Shown: positions 24,668 through 37,800 of the stretch, in pieces | How positions within the stretch are numbered: position 1 is the stretch's first letter | Layout: each line of letters starts with the position of its first letter | Assembly (NCBI GenBank): GCA_008828725.1 | Contig: MEHQ01000633.1 | Span: 227,979 to 291,978 of the forward strand | Origin: Saccharina japonica | Taxonomy: Eukaryota > Sar > Phaeophyceae > Laminariales > Laminariaceae | Direction: 5' to 3' | DNA: 64,000 bases | The notes under the pieces: model-generated | What the model was told of the DNA's origin: nothing | Seen by the model: the letters and a program-made list of their open reading frames with translations, nothing else | The model's database searches: none | Translations under genes and position numbers: made by a program

Positions 24668-25740
24668 GGGGGGGGGGGGGGGGGGGGGGGGTGTACTCGG
24701 TATTCATGCATGGCCGTGGTCGTATGACCATAGACCCTCGCATCCCTACAATGCCGGGACGGAGCACGTCGGGTTTTCACCGAGACCAGGCAGACATTGC
24801 TGCTTGCACCAAGCTTTGCGATGCGCCGTGAGGTGTTGGGGCGAGAGTCGCTTGAAAAATGAGCTGCATCCTACTAAGAACTGCTTGTGAGGCGGAGTTG
24901 CATACGGGCGACAGCCTCCAACGAATCGATTCGGTTTCTGGTGTGGCCACTTCCAGAGACAGCAATGGGTATTACCATGTATCTGCCTCGTAAGTGCCTT
25001 ACCATATGCACACTACGTGATGCGATAATTTCCCTTGTGCGGAGTAAAGGTTCTCCCCCCCCGCACAGATGATCCAACCCGACCGCCATCGTCGAGGGGA
25101 GGGGAGGGGGGTGGGCGGGGTGTACTTGATTTTCATGCATGGCCATAGTAGTGTGACCATAGACACTCGCATCCCCACAATGCCGTGACGGAGCATGTCG
25201 GGTTTTCACCGAGACCAGGCAGACATTGCTATTAGCACCAAGCTTTGCGATGCACCGTGAGGTGTTGGGCGAGAGTCACATGAAGGGTAAGAGCTGCATC
25301 CTACATATGATTTCGTACTAAGAACCGCTTGTGCGGCGGACTTGCATATGAATGGCAGTTTCAATGAGTTAAATTGGGGGGGGGGGGCAAAGAGACACAC
25401 CCTGCTTAGGACTGATCACACGAGGGTCCGTAGGAATAGGAAAAAAAAATCACAAAAAATCTCAAGAAGGCGTCACGAACGCCTCATCCCGACTTCAAGG
25501 AAACACGGTAAGACGTACCTGGCTGGTACGGTAGAAGGAAGCCGTGGACGGGGAAGCGCACCACATACACGTCGCGACCGGACCCAAAAATAGGGGGGGT
25601 AAAGCCGGGCGCGCGGGGGGGGGGGGGGTACTCATGTCGTGCATGGCCGTAGTTGTATGACCATAGACCCTCGCATCCCTACAATGCCGGGACGGAGCAC
25701 GTTGGGTTTTCACCAACCAGGCAGACATTGCTTGCGGGGG
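24668..25740 (-). mobile_element. Three successive copies of the poly(C)-tailed repeat
   Basis: Copies at 24668-25075, 25088-25380 and 25612-25735, each starting on the plus strand with a G run and GTGTACT or GGTACTC, then GCATGGCC. They are truncated at different internal positions, which suggests independent 5'-truncated insertions or nested arrivals rather than one tandem event. Confidence 0.72.
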
Positions 25741-26034
25741 GGGGGGAGTGTATTTTAAGCCTGAACAACCTCAAACAGATAGTCGATTACCACTTTGATG
25801 ATATGGACTTCTCACTTCATTATCTATAAGCAGTAGACCTTTCAAGGCAGATATGTTCCTGATCCGTAGGACATGTAGGATCTTAGCTCCTGTTGCCGAG
25901 TGGGAGCCCAATAACCTGCATGATCTACGTACGAGTAGGACATTGTTTCCTGGGTAGGGTCCGCACCTGTACAGACCCTGCATACCATCTCATCACGATC
26001 TGTCTCAGGATCTAGATGGTCTACAGATGATCTA

Positions 26035-27745
26035 TCTGAGGAGGGAGGCAGGAAACGACCGCCTTGAATCACCAGAAGACAGGAAACGGCCGCTTTCAGT
26101 AAGCAGGAAGATAGGAAACGACCGCCTTCAGCAGTAACCAAAAGACAAGAAACGATCGCTCTCAGTAGCCAGAAGAAAGACAGGAAACGACCGCCTCTCA
26201 ATAACCAGAAGGCGCAGGAAACGAGCGTTTTCAGTAACCAGAAGGACACAAAAAAACGACCGCCTTGCAACCAGAAGGCACAGGGAAACAACCGATTTCA
26301 TCAGAAACCAGAATGACAGGAAACCAACCGCCTCTCAGTAACCATAAGACACGGGAATCGACTGCCTGCAGAAACTTTAAGACAAGGAAACGACCGCTTT
26401 CAGGAACCGAAAGACAAGAAACGATCGCCTTGAGTAACCTTAAGACAAGGAAACGAAAACTTTCAGTAACCAGAAGACGCAGGAAACGGCCACCTCTCAG
26501 TGACCAGAAGACACGGAAAACGACCGCCTGCGAAAAACCATAAGGCAGGAAACGACCGCCTTCAAGAACTGGACGACAATAAACGACCGCTTTTATCAGC
26601 AACTAGAAGACAGGAAAACGAGCACTCCACTTTCGGTAACCAGAAGGCACAAGATGTCTTCAGTGACCAGAAGACGTATAAATTGAACTGCCTTCAGCAA
26701 ACAGAAGACACGAAACGATCGCTTTCGGCAACGAGAAGACACAGGGAACGACCGTCTTCAGTATCCAGAAAACACAAGAAAACGGCTGCCTTCTGTACAC
26801 AGAAGAAGACAGGAAAGGAAAAGATTATTCGGGATCGGGAACCGATATAAGGATAATCTGCAGTTTGTTGTTATAGAGAGAATTCGGCGTTATGGTTCAT
26901 ATTATTTCATATTATTTGGCTGAGTACGTACGTAGCTTACATGCAGCAGCAACGGGCATTGTTTGGTTGATCGCGCTTGTGGAAATACCCGCTTTCATCA
27001 ACAACCAGAAGACAGTAAATAACTGTTCTCACAGTAACCATGAGACAGGAAACGACCACTTCACCAGCAACCATGAGACAGGAAACGACCGGCTTCAGTA
27101 ACCAGCAGGAGACAAGAAACGACCGCTCTCAGAAACCAGCAGGAGACAGGAAACGACCGCTTTCATCGGCAACCAGAAGACATGACACGATCGCTCTCAG
27201 TAGCCAGAAGAAAGAGACAGGAAACGACCGCCTCTCAGTAGCTAGAAGACACAGGGAACAACGACTTTCTTCAGTAACAAGAGAAGACACAAGAAACGAC
27301 CTTCTTCAGTAACAAGAGAAGACACAGGAAGCGACTGCTTTCATCAGCAACCAGAAGACAGGAATCGAGCCCTTTCAGTAGCCAGAAGACAGGAAACGAG
27401 AACTTTCAGCAGCAACCAGAAGACATAAAAAAAAAACGGTCGCCTTCAGTAACCGGAAGACACACTCACACAAACACTCACCGCTTTCACCGGTATCTAC
27501 TGTAGAAAGACCAGGAAACGACCGCTTTTTTCATCGGACACCGGAAGAGAAAGACAGGAAACGACCGCTCTCATTCTAATCAGAAGACTTACAAGAAACG
27601 ACAGAAGACGGGAAACGACCGCCTTTTTCCGTAACCAGAAAACAGGAAACGACCGCCTTTTTCAGAAAACAGGAAACGGCCGCTCTCACAGTAACCAAAA
27701 GACAGAAAACTAACGCGTTTAATAGCCAAAATACGAAGAAAAAAA
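26035..27745. repeat. About 30-bp degenerate minisatellite, 1.7 kb
   Basis: Dozens of units near CAGGAAACGACCGCTTTCAG plus TAACCAGAAGA, with variable length (28-36 bp), interrupted at about 26835-27000. Divergence between units excludes a CRISPR array. No protein-coding signature. Confidence 0.8.
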
Positions 27746-28021
27746 AAACGCCCGCCTGCAGTACGAGCTAAATATCTAGCTCGCGTTGGGCGGCGGCTAC
27801 CCCGACGCTCGAGGCGACGACGGTAATGCCGACGTTACAGGGGCGCGCGCGCGACCCGGTATATTGACGGGGACTACGGCAGCGGGTATATATAGCAAAC
27901 CTACTACGTTTTTTTGTGTGCGCCTCAATCAATAATAAGTGATGAGCTCCATACCCCGCCTAAGAATCGGACGCGTGCTACGATAAAAATGGCCCTTTTT
28001 TTGGCTGAAACGGGGGCTCCT

Positions 28022-28195
28022 CAACCCATTCACAACTGAAAAAAAAAAAAAGCATTCCGCACTAATTCCAAGGTAGTTTGTCCCCAAATGTGTGGGACCA
28101 GTTCTTAAGGGCTTAACCCATTCAGAACTGAAAAAACGTGTCCCTCACTAATCCTAAGTAGGCTGTCCCCAAAAACGGGGGACCAGTGTTACCCT
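28022..28195. repeat. Two family B repeats back to back
   Basis: Two minus-orientation units share the junction GCTTAACCCATTCAG. Confidence 0.7.
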
Positions 28196-28687
28196 AAGTG
28201 AGTATATATACGAGCTGGTTCCAGCGACAGCCAGAGCTTTGCACCTTCGCAAGGTCTTGCGCTTTGGTTTTTGAGAGTTGGACAACGAAACTTGGCAGGG
28301 TTGTGCGCCATGACACTACGAAAAAACTGATTGCTGGACTTTTTTTTTTAAATCATTATTTTTCCGTTCTTTAGGGACATTTTTGTATTTTTTTTCAGAT
28401 TTTTTCGGCAACTTTGAACGCCCCTCACACACGAAATATTTGTTTTTTTGTTTTATTGTTGCCCACAACCCTGCCAAATGCCGTTTTTTTCTCTCAAAAA
28501 CCAAAGCGCAAAAAATGATTCCCGTGAAGAGTAAATGTTCCCCTAAGGTGCCAAAATTGCTCCATATATTGTTTTAGTACTTTGGGAGGCGTTTCTTATA
28601 ACAGCCCCTCACGGCTTGCAAATCAAAACAAGTGTCACGAACGTCTTCCTCTTGTTGATGCGATCATGTCAACATGTATGTCTAGTT

Positions 28688-29057
28688 GTTATAAGGCTTA
28701 GTTCGGGTAGGCGATCGGTTAACCTTTTACCAGTATAGCCCAACGGACTAAGACCTTAACAAATGGCGACGTCGGCAGAACATGAGTTGCTGGCCGTGAG
28801 TTCGAATCTCACCTCCACCATGAAAACACTTTTTAAAGAAAAGTGAATTTCCTCATGTCATGAACCTGAAAAATACTCTCTGGGTCCCCATAACATTGGA
28901 ACCGCGAGGCCAATTGGCTTTGACACGACGACCCGTATATCCGGTCTGTCCTGAATATCCCGCCGGTCCAGGGGGGGAGAGTGTTATAAGGCTTAGTTCG
29001 GGTAGGCGATCGGTTAACCTTTTACCAGTATAGCCCAACGGACTAAGACCTTAACAC
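28688..29057. repeat. Direct repeat pair with tRNA-like segment
   Basis: A 70-base unit (TTATAAGGCTTAGTTCGGGT to CTAAGACCTTAACA) occurs at 28688-28760 and 28983-29056, and in diverged form near 9785-9830. The first is followed by a tRNA-like stretch: A-box-like TAGCCCAACGG and B-box-like AGTTCGAATCT, ending CTCCACCA. No matching 5' acceptor strand is found, so this is a tRNA-derived repeat or pseudogene, not a tRNA gene. Confidence 0.55.
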
Positions 29058-29913
29058 ATAACCATGCGTGTAGGGGCTATCCTGTGTCTCGTCCCTGCTG
29101 ATTCAGTCCCTGGTCATGCTTTTTGGTTGAGCAGTTCCAGGTCACCTCTGTGTCTCTGCAAACGAGGCTCTCGTACGGCTGCTGTGGCGACAATCCAGCG
29201 CAAGCACGCAGCAGCAGCAGCAGCAGCCGGCCCTAAGTCAGAGTGAGTCATGTGTTGTTTGGTGCTTGACCCCGGTTCCAAGTCGCCCCGGGCGGTGTTC
29301 GAGCTGTATGACTGGCAGTAGCAGGGGGCGAAGCTTGGGTGCGCGGTAGTGTTCTACTGAATAAGGCGTTTTATCTGGCGGAATAGAAATATATATAGAG
29401 ATAGGTGTTGTGTTGTATCGTAAGTCCTACTTCCTATGATCCCCGCTAATATAAAAAGTCGTTTTTGAGTGCTGCTAACAGGTGCCAAGGTTGTTCGGCC
29501 AAATGGGGGGGGGGGGAGTGGTCAATTGGGGGTACCAGAAAAATTCAGTATCTTCATTTGCCCCTTCATGCGCCGCCGTCCCGTTATAATCCCACGATAG
29601 GGGTACCACTTTTAGGCTCAATAGTTTATGACCGGTTGTGCTCCTCACGTGAGTAACCACCGGACACTATTATTATTTTACTGGTATATATTTTTTAGGA
29701 CTACCGCATTGGAAGGTTTGGTCGGGTTGCGCGAGCGAATGTTTCCGAAGTCATGTTTCGGGTGAGATATTGAGCTCCTCATGTGAGGAACTCAGAAAAT
29801 TATGATGTGCCCCTACCGTGGGATGAATCTAAAATTACCCTTTTTGACCGACTCCCGTTCGTATTGCTGCTCGATATCTCGCCAGATACCAGATACCCTC
29901 CAGGTATTACTAT

Positions 29914-30027
29914 TATTACGGGGGACCATTGTAAATAGGACCAAATAGTGTTAGTAAAAACAGGGGACTATATAGATTTATGTGTATACGGTAGGTCCTG
30001 TCTACTGCTGTGGTCCCCCGTAATAGT
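29914..30027. mobile_element. Family A inverted-repeat element
   Basis: Ends TATTACGGGGGACCATTG and its complement GGTCCCCCGTAATA; same internal sequence AAATAG, ACTATATAG as the type copy. Confidence 0.72.
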
Positions 30028-30102
30028 ACGCTATCACATACCACTCTGTCCCGAAATATGAGCACCTTTTATGCATTAATATTCAATAAAAATAGTGCTT
30101 GT

Positions 30103-30345
30103 GTTTCGGGACATGGTGCTATTATAAGGTACCGCCGGCAGCCGAGCGGCCAAATTCGACGAAGGTTGTGATACCTACATACCTACTATTATATCATGCC
30201 GAGTTTCAAAAACAAGGTTGGCATGCTTATATTTCGGGACATGGTGCTATTATAAGGTACCGCCGGCAGCCGAGCGGCCAAATTCGACGAAGGTTGTGAT
30301 ACCTACTATTATATCATCCCGCGTTTCAAAAACAAGGTTGGCGTA
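30103..30345. repeat. Tandem duplication of about 120 bp
   Basis: TTCGGGACATGGTGCTATTA to CAAAAACAAGGTTGGC appears twice (30103-30220 and 30233-30344), nearly identical. Confidence 0.78.
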
Positions 30346-30349
30346 CATA

Positions 30350-31945
30350 CTACGTACTCGTACTGCTGTAGAGCAAACAAAAAGTGTTCAAAAGCGTCAG
30401 GGAAAATCATTACGTACCTGAAGGAAGTTCCTGGAGGCTGGTGGAGTCTTGTCGATGTTCTGTTTCATAACTACTTGGTTGGGTACGTATGATGCAACAT
30501 ACATGGCTTTGACACTGTATTTATGACGACAGGCAGTGGCACAAATAAATGTATTATGTCCCACTTGGACAAAAAAAGTATGAAATTCCGAAATTCCTGA
30601 AGAATTTCCGAAATTCCAAAACAAAATCCGAAATTGCAAAGGAAGAGGAGACGGCTACGAGTATGTACGAGAAAAAATGTCATTTTTAAAGATTTGAAAA
30701 GTTGAACAAAACCAGGGGGGATTCACGGAGGATGCTTAATTAACGGTTTAGAGGCCAATAGTGGCAAACGTCACTGGGAATTATGTTTTAAGGATTCGTT
30801 TTGCTTTGTTTTTAGGAAATAGAAGATCCTTTATGTTATTATCAGCTGCATATATATGTATGTCCATTGAAGATATTTTTTATTCTGCCCACAGTCACAA
30901 GGCCGCTTTGGTCTTAATATACTAGTTTTAGGTGTGACGAGCCGAAAGGGGCAGGAACGCCGCCACAACCGAGATTAAAAACCCTCTTTTCAGAAGTACA
31001 CTCTTCACAAAAAACACGCACCTATATAATATCTGCTTACTCAAGTGTATACCTGGTACGTACTAATTTCAAGTACGTCGTCCCCAAAACGGGAGTCCGG
31101 TCTTAACAAGAGGTTACAAAATGGTTCCGCTACGTTTAAATAGGAACTTCTACGAAAGAGGTATATACCAGGTACGAGCACTTTTTGGCTGAATCGTTTT
31201 CTGAATGACATATAAATCGTCGGAATCTTATTATTTGTGCGTTACAGTATTTTTGCATGTTATACTCAGTTAGGCCATGGGAGTGTTCGTCGGCTACGAG
31301 CGCCCTTCTATTTTCTATTTTCCTCCAAAGGCAGGTGGCTTAGTATTACTTAGTATTACTTAGCTATTAGTATCGAACCTCCTCAAGTGAGAAGCGTCAG
31401 AAAAAAAATATATATATGGTGCACCTCTACCGTATCATGCGTCCAGTGCATGAGTTACCCTACTACCCTACACTACAGGACACCTAGGAATAATAAGAAT
31501 CACGAAAATCGGATCAAGGCTGGATTTCTTATTTGAGCATGGGGTGCGTTCTACGTCTTTCAGTACTAATGACTGCCTAATTTATTATTTCCCTGCAAAT
31601 ATCAAGCCTGCCTGCCTGCCTTCCTTTTATTTCTCGTTTGTTGTATCATTTATTGTGTCCAGGGTACTACTACTGTGTACATCAGGTACCAGGAACTAAT
31701 ATGTTTTTCGCACGTTAGCTTTGGGAGTCCCACGATGTATGTCCGCGAGCTAAATCTGCTCTTTGCACAATGTGGTCAAAACCACAAAGAAGCATGTACT
31801 CCGATCGATTTTCGTCTTCCAACGATAGTAAATGGACAGGACCCACACACAAATCGTCGGAGACAAATTCGAACCTAAAATTGACCAAAATAGCCGTACG
31901 TAATACAGGAGCGGGGGAGTCGCTGTTGGTGGGGTCTTAACATCT
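30350..31945. other. No gene seen
   Basis: AT-rich unique sequence with two TACCWGGTA motifs (31050, 31166) and a fragment with TTTTTGGCTGAATCG shared with family B neighbours. Confidence 0.5.
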
Positions 31946-31949
31946 GCTA

Positions 31950-32037
31950 TTAACCCATGCAGAACTGAAAAAAATACCCCATACTAATTCCAAGTAGTTT
32001 TTCCGCCAAATATGTAGGACCAGTTCTTAAGGGGTTA
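31950..32037. repeat. Family B repeat
   Basis: Starts TTAACCCATGCAGAACTG and ends CAGTTCTTAAGGGGTTAA, a clear inverted pair. Confidence 0.7.
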
Positions 32038-32423
32038 AAAGCCCTGTCGGGACTTGAGTTGGAGCGACAAAAAAACGACAAGAAGAACGCTCTCACCAGC
32101 AATGCCCCTTGTAAGGGTGGCGGCTTATTCTCTGAGCTCGCCTCACATGAGGAGCTCAATATCTCACCCGAAAAAAAATGACTCGGAAGACATTTTGTTC
32201 GCGCAGCCTTTGTATGACCTGTATTTCTATGCGACAGTCATTTAAAAAAAAAAAAAAAAAATTACCAGGTACTGTAGTAAACAAATGGGCATACTAACGG
32301 CTACAGCAAGCAGTACTGTCTGTAGATAGTTGCTTGAAAGCTCGACCGGTAATTAGTTATTGCCACATGAGGCAAAAAAAACTAACTCGCAACCCCTACG
32401 TACATACCGTGGGATGAGTCGAC

Positions 32424-32687
32424 TCAGCAGGCTGCAGCAGAGTATCGCATTGTGCATACAACCACCGTAACATCAAACGCCTTGCCCTGATTGTACGTAC
32501 TATTGGTGGTGCCGGCAGAAAAAAAATGGAACACCTCACAACCCAGCAGCGCCGAGTTGTTTTCCGTGGCTGATGCAACAAGTCGTGCTATTTTATGGCG
32601 CGAATCACGTCTCAAATGGGTTAATAGTAAATAGACATTTCTCAAAATATTATCTGGGCCAATCAGCATTATAACTGCCATCCACAA
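32424..32687 (-). other. Open frame of unknown status
   Basis: 87 codons with a protein-like composition (RRDSRHKIARLVASATENN, LLGCEVFHFFSAGTTN), unlike the low-complexity frames around it. No homologue recognised, no neighbouring exon. Possibly a transposase or host gene fragment. Confidence 0.25.
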
Positions 32688-32689
32688 AA

Positions 32690-34068
32690 AGATGGCTGCT
32701 TCGTGTTCCCGCCCTTCGCCACTCCAGTACTACTGCCCCTCCTCCCCCCCCCCCCCCCCTTTCCCGTAACAACCAGCAGGCGGTATATACGTACTTGTAC
32801 TTGTATGCATAGCCCCCACGCATGCTATCATGTTTGCGATCCCGTCCACGATTCACGCGTGTGCCGCTGTCTTCCTTCATCTTCCCCGAAACAACACACC
32901 GCCTTTTGGTGTCTGTCACCCTGCGGAGACTTTCTTTGATCACACCAGGACGATCCCGATTATCGGTCACTCGATGGATCATAGAACCAATATACCTGGA
33001 ATCAATTTTAAACCAATCATCGAGACACATATTTTTCGCTTAAATTATCGACCAGTCGGGCCACTCATCGACCAAATGCTCAACAACCAATCACCGACCA
33101 ATCATCTACCGATCGATCCGAAACAATCGTCAATCGATCGATCAATCAATCGACGAACCTAATCACCGCACATCAGGCCTAAAACACAACGCCCCTGTGC
33201 TGTCTGAGCCCAATCCCACAAGAACCCTAGGGAGATCATGCCCCCCCCCCCCCCCCACTCCCGCCCCCCCCAACCCCCCCCGCCCCCCCCCCCCCTACGT
33301 AGCCGTCGTTTTAACTTCGGCCACCAGAGACAGCGCAGAGTGCAACAACAACAAATAGGCACCAATCGGCCTGCCGGAGAGCACTACAGCCTTCGGCGAG
33401 AGACAACAGGCACCATCTGCCGGCCAGGGTACATCACACAGCCTTCGGCGAGATAGCCGCACAGGACGCGTGCTCCGACAGAAGAGGTATAGCCGTTTTC
33501 GGCGCGGAAAACGTTTTCAGGATGACACGGGGGACTGACTGGCTCCTTAACCCAGTCAGAACTGAAAAAAGACCTCAATCTGATTCCAAGCAGTTCCTCC
33601 CCGAATATGTGGGACCATTTCTTAAGGGGTTAAAACCCAAAATCGTCAGATTTTTTTTTAATCCTTCTGTTGATGCAACGTGACATTTTTCGGTGTATAC
33701 CTTGATAGGTCGTGGGATTGCTCATCGCGTATACTCGTATACTGTAGCACTTTTATGTTTCCTCCCAAAAACAGTTTTCGGGTTGTGGGTATAGAGTTCC
33801 TAGACTATAATCAAGCAAAAAACACAACCTCGGGGGGGGGGGGATGCGTGCACTTCCACCGTAACCGCTCTCACGAAAAGGCAAAGACAGACAGGCGGAG
33901 GCAACAAATAGGCACACACCCATCCACTGGTAGGAGGGACAGCTTTCGGCTATTACACAGAAGGCTAACACAGGCTGAAAAGGGAAAAAAGGGAAGAGGC
34001 AGAGGGAAGAGGCAGAGAGGCAACCGAGAGGAAACCAGATCAAACCAAACCGAACCGAACCGAACCAT
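32690..34068. other. Sequence downstream of Der; no further gene seen
   Basis: C-rich runs (32745-32758, 33241-33294), ATCGATC-rich low complexity (33060-33155), a family B repeat and a CCGAAC tract near 34040. Der's polyadenylation site should lie within the first few hundred bases below 34069 but cannot be placed. Confidence 0.5.
33548..33633. repeat. Family B repeat
   Basis: Starts TTAACCCAGTCAGAACTG and ends TTTCTTAAGGGGTTAA. Confidence 0.68.
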
Positions 34069-34173
34069 CTACTGGTCAGAGTACGGCTTGGGGTTTCGGC
34101 GGTTGTCTTGCTCCATCCTGCGAAGCTTCTTTCCTCTCCACAAGAAGCGGATGGGGGTGGACTTGAGGCCCAG
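34069..34173 (-). CDS. der: Der terminal exon
   Basis: 34 codons plus TAG, acceptor ACAAACAG|CTG. It encodes [19 protein letters not shown], the conserved G-x-x-x-T-P-I-R-x-x-x-R-x-K end of Der, followed by a short basic, Asn-rich tail. A separate reading frame immediately upstream on this strand is intronic. Confidence 0.94.
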   Translation of the reverse strand: MGLKSTPIRFLWRGKKLRRMEQDNRRNPKPYSDQ

Positions 34174-34785
34174 CTGTTTGTTTTTTGTTCCGCACGAGGG
34201 GAGAAAACGAAAACGAAAAACGAAAAAACATGGGAGCGGTGGGATCAGAGGGTTTTGTACAAGTCTCGAGGCGGAGGCGGGATGGAGAAGGGGGGGGGGC
34301 AGGGGGGAGGGGGTGAGGGTCATCGTCATCAGGCCTCGCCAGGCCTAACCAGGCCTCAGCTCTGCCCCACCAAAGACTTGTACCTACCCTCTGGCCCCGA
34401 ATATAAGGACCGTCTGTATACTAACATGTAATTTAAATGGTGCTTATATTTCGGGTCAGAGTGTAACTACTGTATTACCGGGGGGGCTATTGTAGTAAGA
34501 ATAACCCCATGATGGGCAAAAAAAAACATGTATCCCCATATGTTTAGACACCACATTGTGGTTATGATTACTGTGTTCCTTTGAGGAGAGTTTCCTGTGA
34601 TACTTTTACCGGGAAAATTGTTTATAGGACTGCCTACATACGAGTACGAGTGGCGCATACAAGTGTCGTTCGGGTAGATAGCGCGAAGAAGCTTCTTGCG
34701 AGGTCATGGTTTCGGGCGAGATATTGAGCTCCACATGCGGGGAGCTCAGAAAATGTTGCACCACCCCCCGCGTGGCATTGCTGGG

Positions 34786-34820
<35 letters not shown>

Positions 34821-37800
34821 CGTACTCATTTGTTGCTTGCCTTAGTCATTTGACCATTGACCACGCATCCCTTTCGAGAGCGGGCACCGTTCCTACTCCT
34901 AATAGAGACACCCTCCAACACTTGGTCGCTCATTACAATTGTTTCCATATATTATACAAAGAAACTTTTTGCTAATCTTATCCCCTTCCTGTTTCGCCGC
35001 CTGTGGCCACCATGTATCTCCTAAGATAGCGATCGTTTCTCGCTACTATTTAGTGTACCAAACTGCTCTATGTCACACTCGTCTATTTTCCTCATCTCCT
35101 CCTCTAGCACATCCCTTTCCTCCTTATACCTTTCACATTCTCCACTATGTGAATTCTACTCTCTATGGCTTTGCCACATGGGCACATCTGTGCATCTACT
35201 TCCCTCCTCCTCCGCTACTTGGTATACCTCTCCTTCTTTCTGGCAGGTCCAGGTCCCTACACGGAAAGGGGGGGGTGTACTCATGTTTGCAGCGGCCGTA
35301 GTCATATGACCATGGGGGGGGGGATATTCCCCGCCGATGCTTACGCAGACCGTGCGAGCTCACGAGCAACAAGAACTATGCGTGCGCAGTGGACTCTGCA
35401 ACATCAACGACACGCAGGCGTACGTTTGGTGGCATACGGTATCTGACCATTCCAGCATGCCACCGGAGTGCCCCTTTAGTATTAATAAATTATCAGGTGT
35501 TAAATACAGCTTTTGTTTTGTGTGTGAAAACATTTAAAACTTGCCTTCAGGTTTTAGTTCTTGGTTTTCATTTTTCGTGACGATTTCCCTATAAAGGTTG
35601 TTTGTTTTGTTTTCGTTTTCATTTTTTTATTTTTTTTTCATTTATTTGCTGTATTCGTCAACTCCAGAATCAATACGAAGAATCTTCCTTGCGACCACGA
35701 AGAACGATCACAACAATAACACAACAACAACAAAACAACAGCAGAACAACAAAAACACCAACCTTACAAACAAACAAAAACACGACCATCATCACCACCA
35801 CAACCACCACCACTACCACCACCACCACCACCACCACCACCACTGCCAACAACAACAGCAACGCGAGCAACACCAACAGTAAGGTGCCTGACCTGTTCCC
35901 TGAATTTTCGGTCGAGGTACCGCTTGTAGTTGTCACCGAAAAGCTTCGGGTTGTTGCAGAAGATCGCCACCGTCGGAGGCCGGGCCGCAATCTGCGACAA
36001 CACAGCAAACACAGCAGCGACCACAACGACGACGACATCGGTCACCAACCAGGGGGGGGGGGGGGCACATGTAATCAGAACTAACAAGGCGTGAAAAAAT
36101 ATATATATCGTACTATTAGAATAATACATGTAGATATAAAAAAATGGGAAGGTAATGATTTATTTTCTGAATTCGGGGAGACGAAATAGAGGGGGTGTGT
36201 GGTTTTGGGGTCTATGGTGGGTCATCACTACTGGATATACTATATATATACTTCGTACATTTTTTTTCCTTCTTTTGTTCATCCCTTTTAATATCTTCGC
36301 CCTTCTTTTCTCTCTCCTCCCTATACTCGTAGTCGTAACTCAGATCTGGGGTCACAAAGTAGGCTCCTCTCCCTCCTCCCCCACTACAACGGTTCGTGCC
36401 TTGCATTTTATCGCGAGAAGACTTCATTTCAGCCCTTTCTTCCCTCGTCGACTTGCATCGAATTGTGTACCGCTTTAATATAATAATATGATATCTGATA
36501 ACATGATAATATGATAATATGATAATATGATAACATGATAACATGATAACATGATAACATGATAACATGATAACATGATAACATGATAACATGATAACAT
36601 GATAACATGATAATATGATAATATGATAATATGATAATATGATAACATGATAAGATAATATGATAACATGATAATATGATAATATGATAATATGACAATA
36701 TGATAATATGATAATATGATAATATGATAGTATGATAATATGATAATATGCCCCGCCCGCCCCCGGTAATAGTGTTTGTATTGCGGCGCAGAGCACATAA
36801 ATATATCGGGTGGAATGCGGGTGGCTCATCACCGAAACAAAAAAAAGGTACCAAGAGGGTCGTAGAAACCTCCCATGTATACGAAGTATATCAAATACCG
36901 AAATCGTGTCGAATACGTACGTAAGTGTTTTTTTTTTCACCGGTATCGCATCGAACTCCAACACCAAATTTCACGCTCGCCAGCCTTCTCGGGACAAGCC
37001 GTGGCCACAGCCCCCCCCCCCCGGTACATGCATGCCTTGGTTACCATCGCGCAACCCGAACAATAGAAAGCCACAACAAACAATAGAGGAAACACAAAGC
37101 TCTCTTGTTTGGTTGGGTTCAAGGGGTTGGGGGGGGGGCATTGAGCTCCCTCGTTCCCCCCTTCCCCTCCCTACGAGCGACCGATCGACCGAGAGATGTG
37201 AGAGGGAAAAACGCCTGCCTGTCGACCTTGGGCTTCCATTCCAGCTTATTTAGATATAGCCGCGGAGTGCACCTACGTACGTACCTGATTACAGTAATAG
37301 ATTTTTCCCTGGGAGGCGCCGGAAGACTTCTTGCTTGGCGGCGACTGCCACAGGACCGCATCGCGAAGCACCTGCAACAAAAAAAAACGGGGGAAAAAAA
37401 ATATGTTTGCAGCTGTTTAGGAATGATCGGCGAATAATAACTCCTTTAGAACTGCACGCACATCTCTTTGGGGACAAACTACTTGAATATACTGTGGGTT
37501 AAGGTTTATCAAGCTAAAAAATACACAACAATAACAACAATACGCAGCAGTTACGTACTATAGGAAGAACAACATCCCAGCATTCTCGGTTCACACCAGA
37601 AAAAAGTCAGCTATGAATACTATGATATGCTATTAATATTAATATCATTGTATGAATACTTTGTATCTTCCAAACTCATCTTTGATAGCTTGGATTATAT
37701 AGAGAGAGTAAATCCACCAGGGATATATATACATGGATGAAAAACAAAAAATGACATCTGTGAGATCGAGAATTTCGTCGAAACTCACATTTGCAAGCTG

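Noticed and set aside
26035-27745. Possible CRISPR-like array
   Set aside because: Units are degenerate, vary in length, have no constant spacers, and the genome is eukaryotic.
28733-28810. tRNA gene with long variable arm
   Set aside because: A- and B-box-like motifs and a CCTCCACCA end exist, but there is no complementary 5' acceptor strand and no credible anticodon stem.
36212-36967. 251-codon minus-strand frame rich in YHIIILSY
   Set aside because: Produced by the 8-bp GATAACAT satellite.
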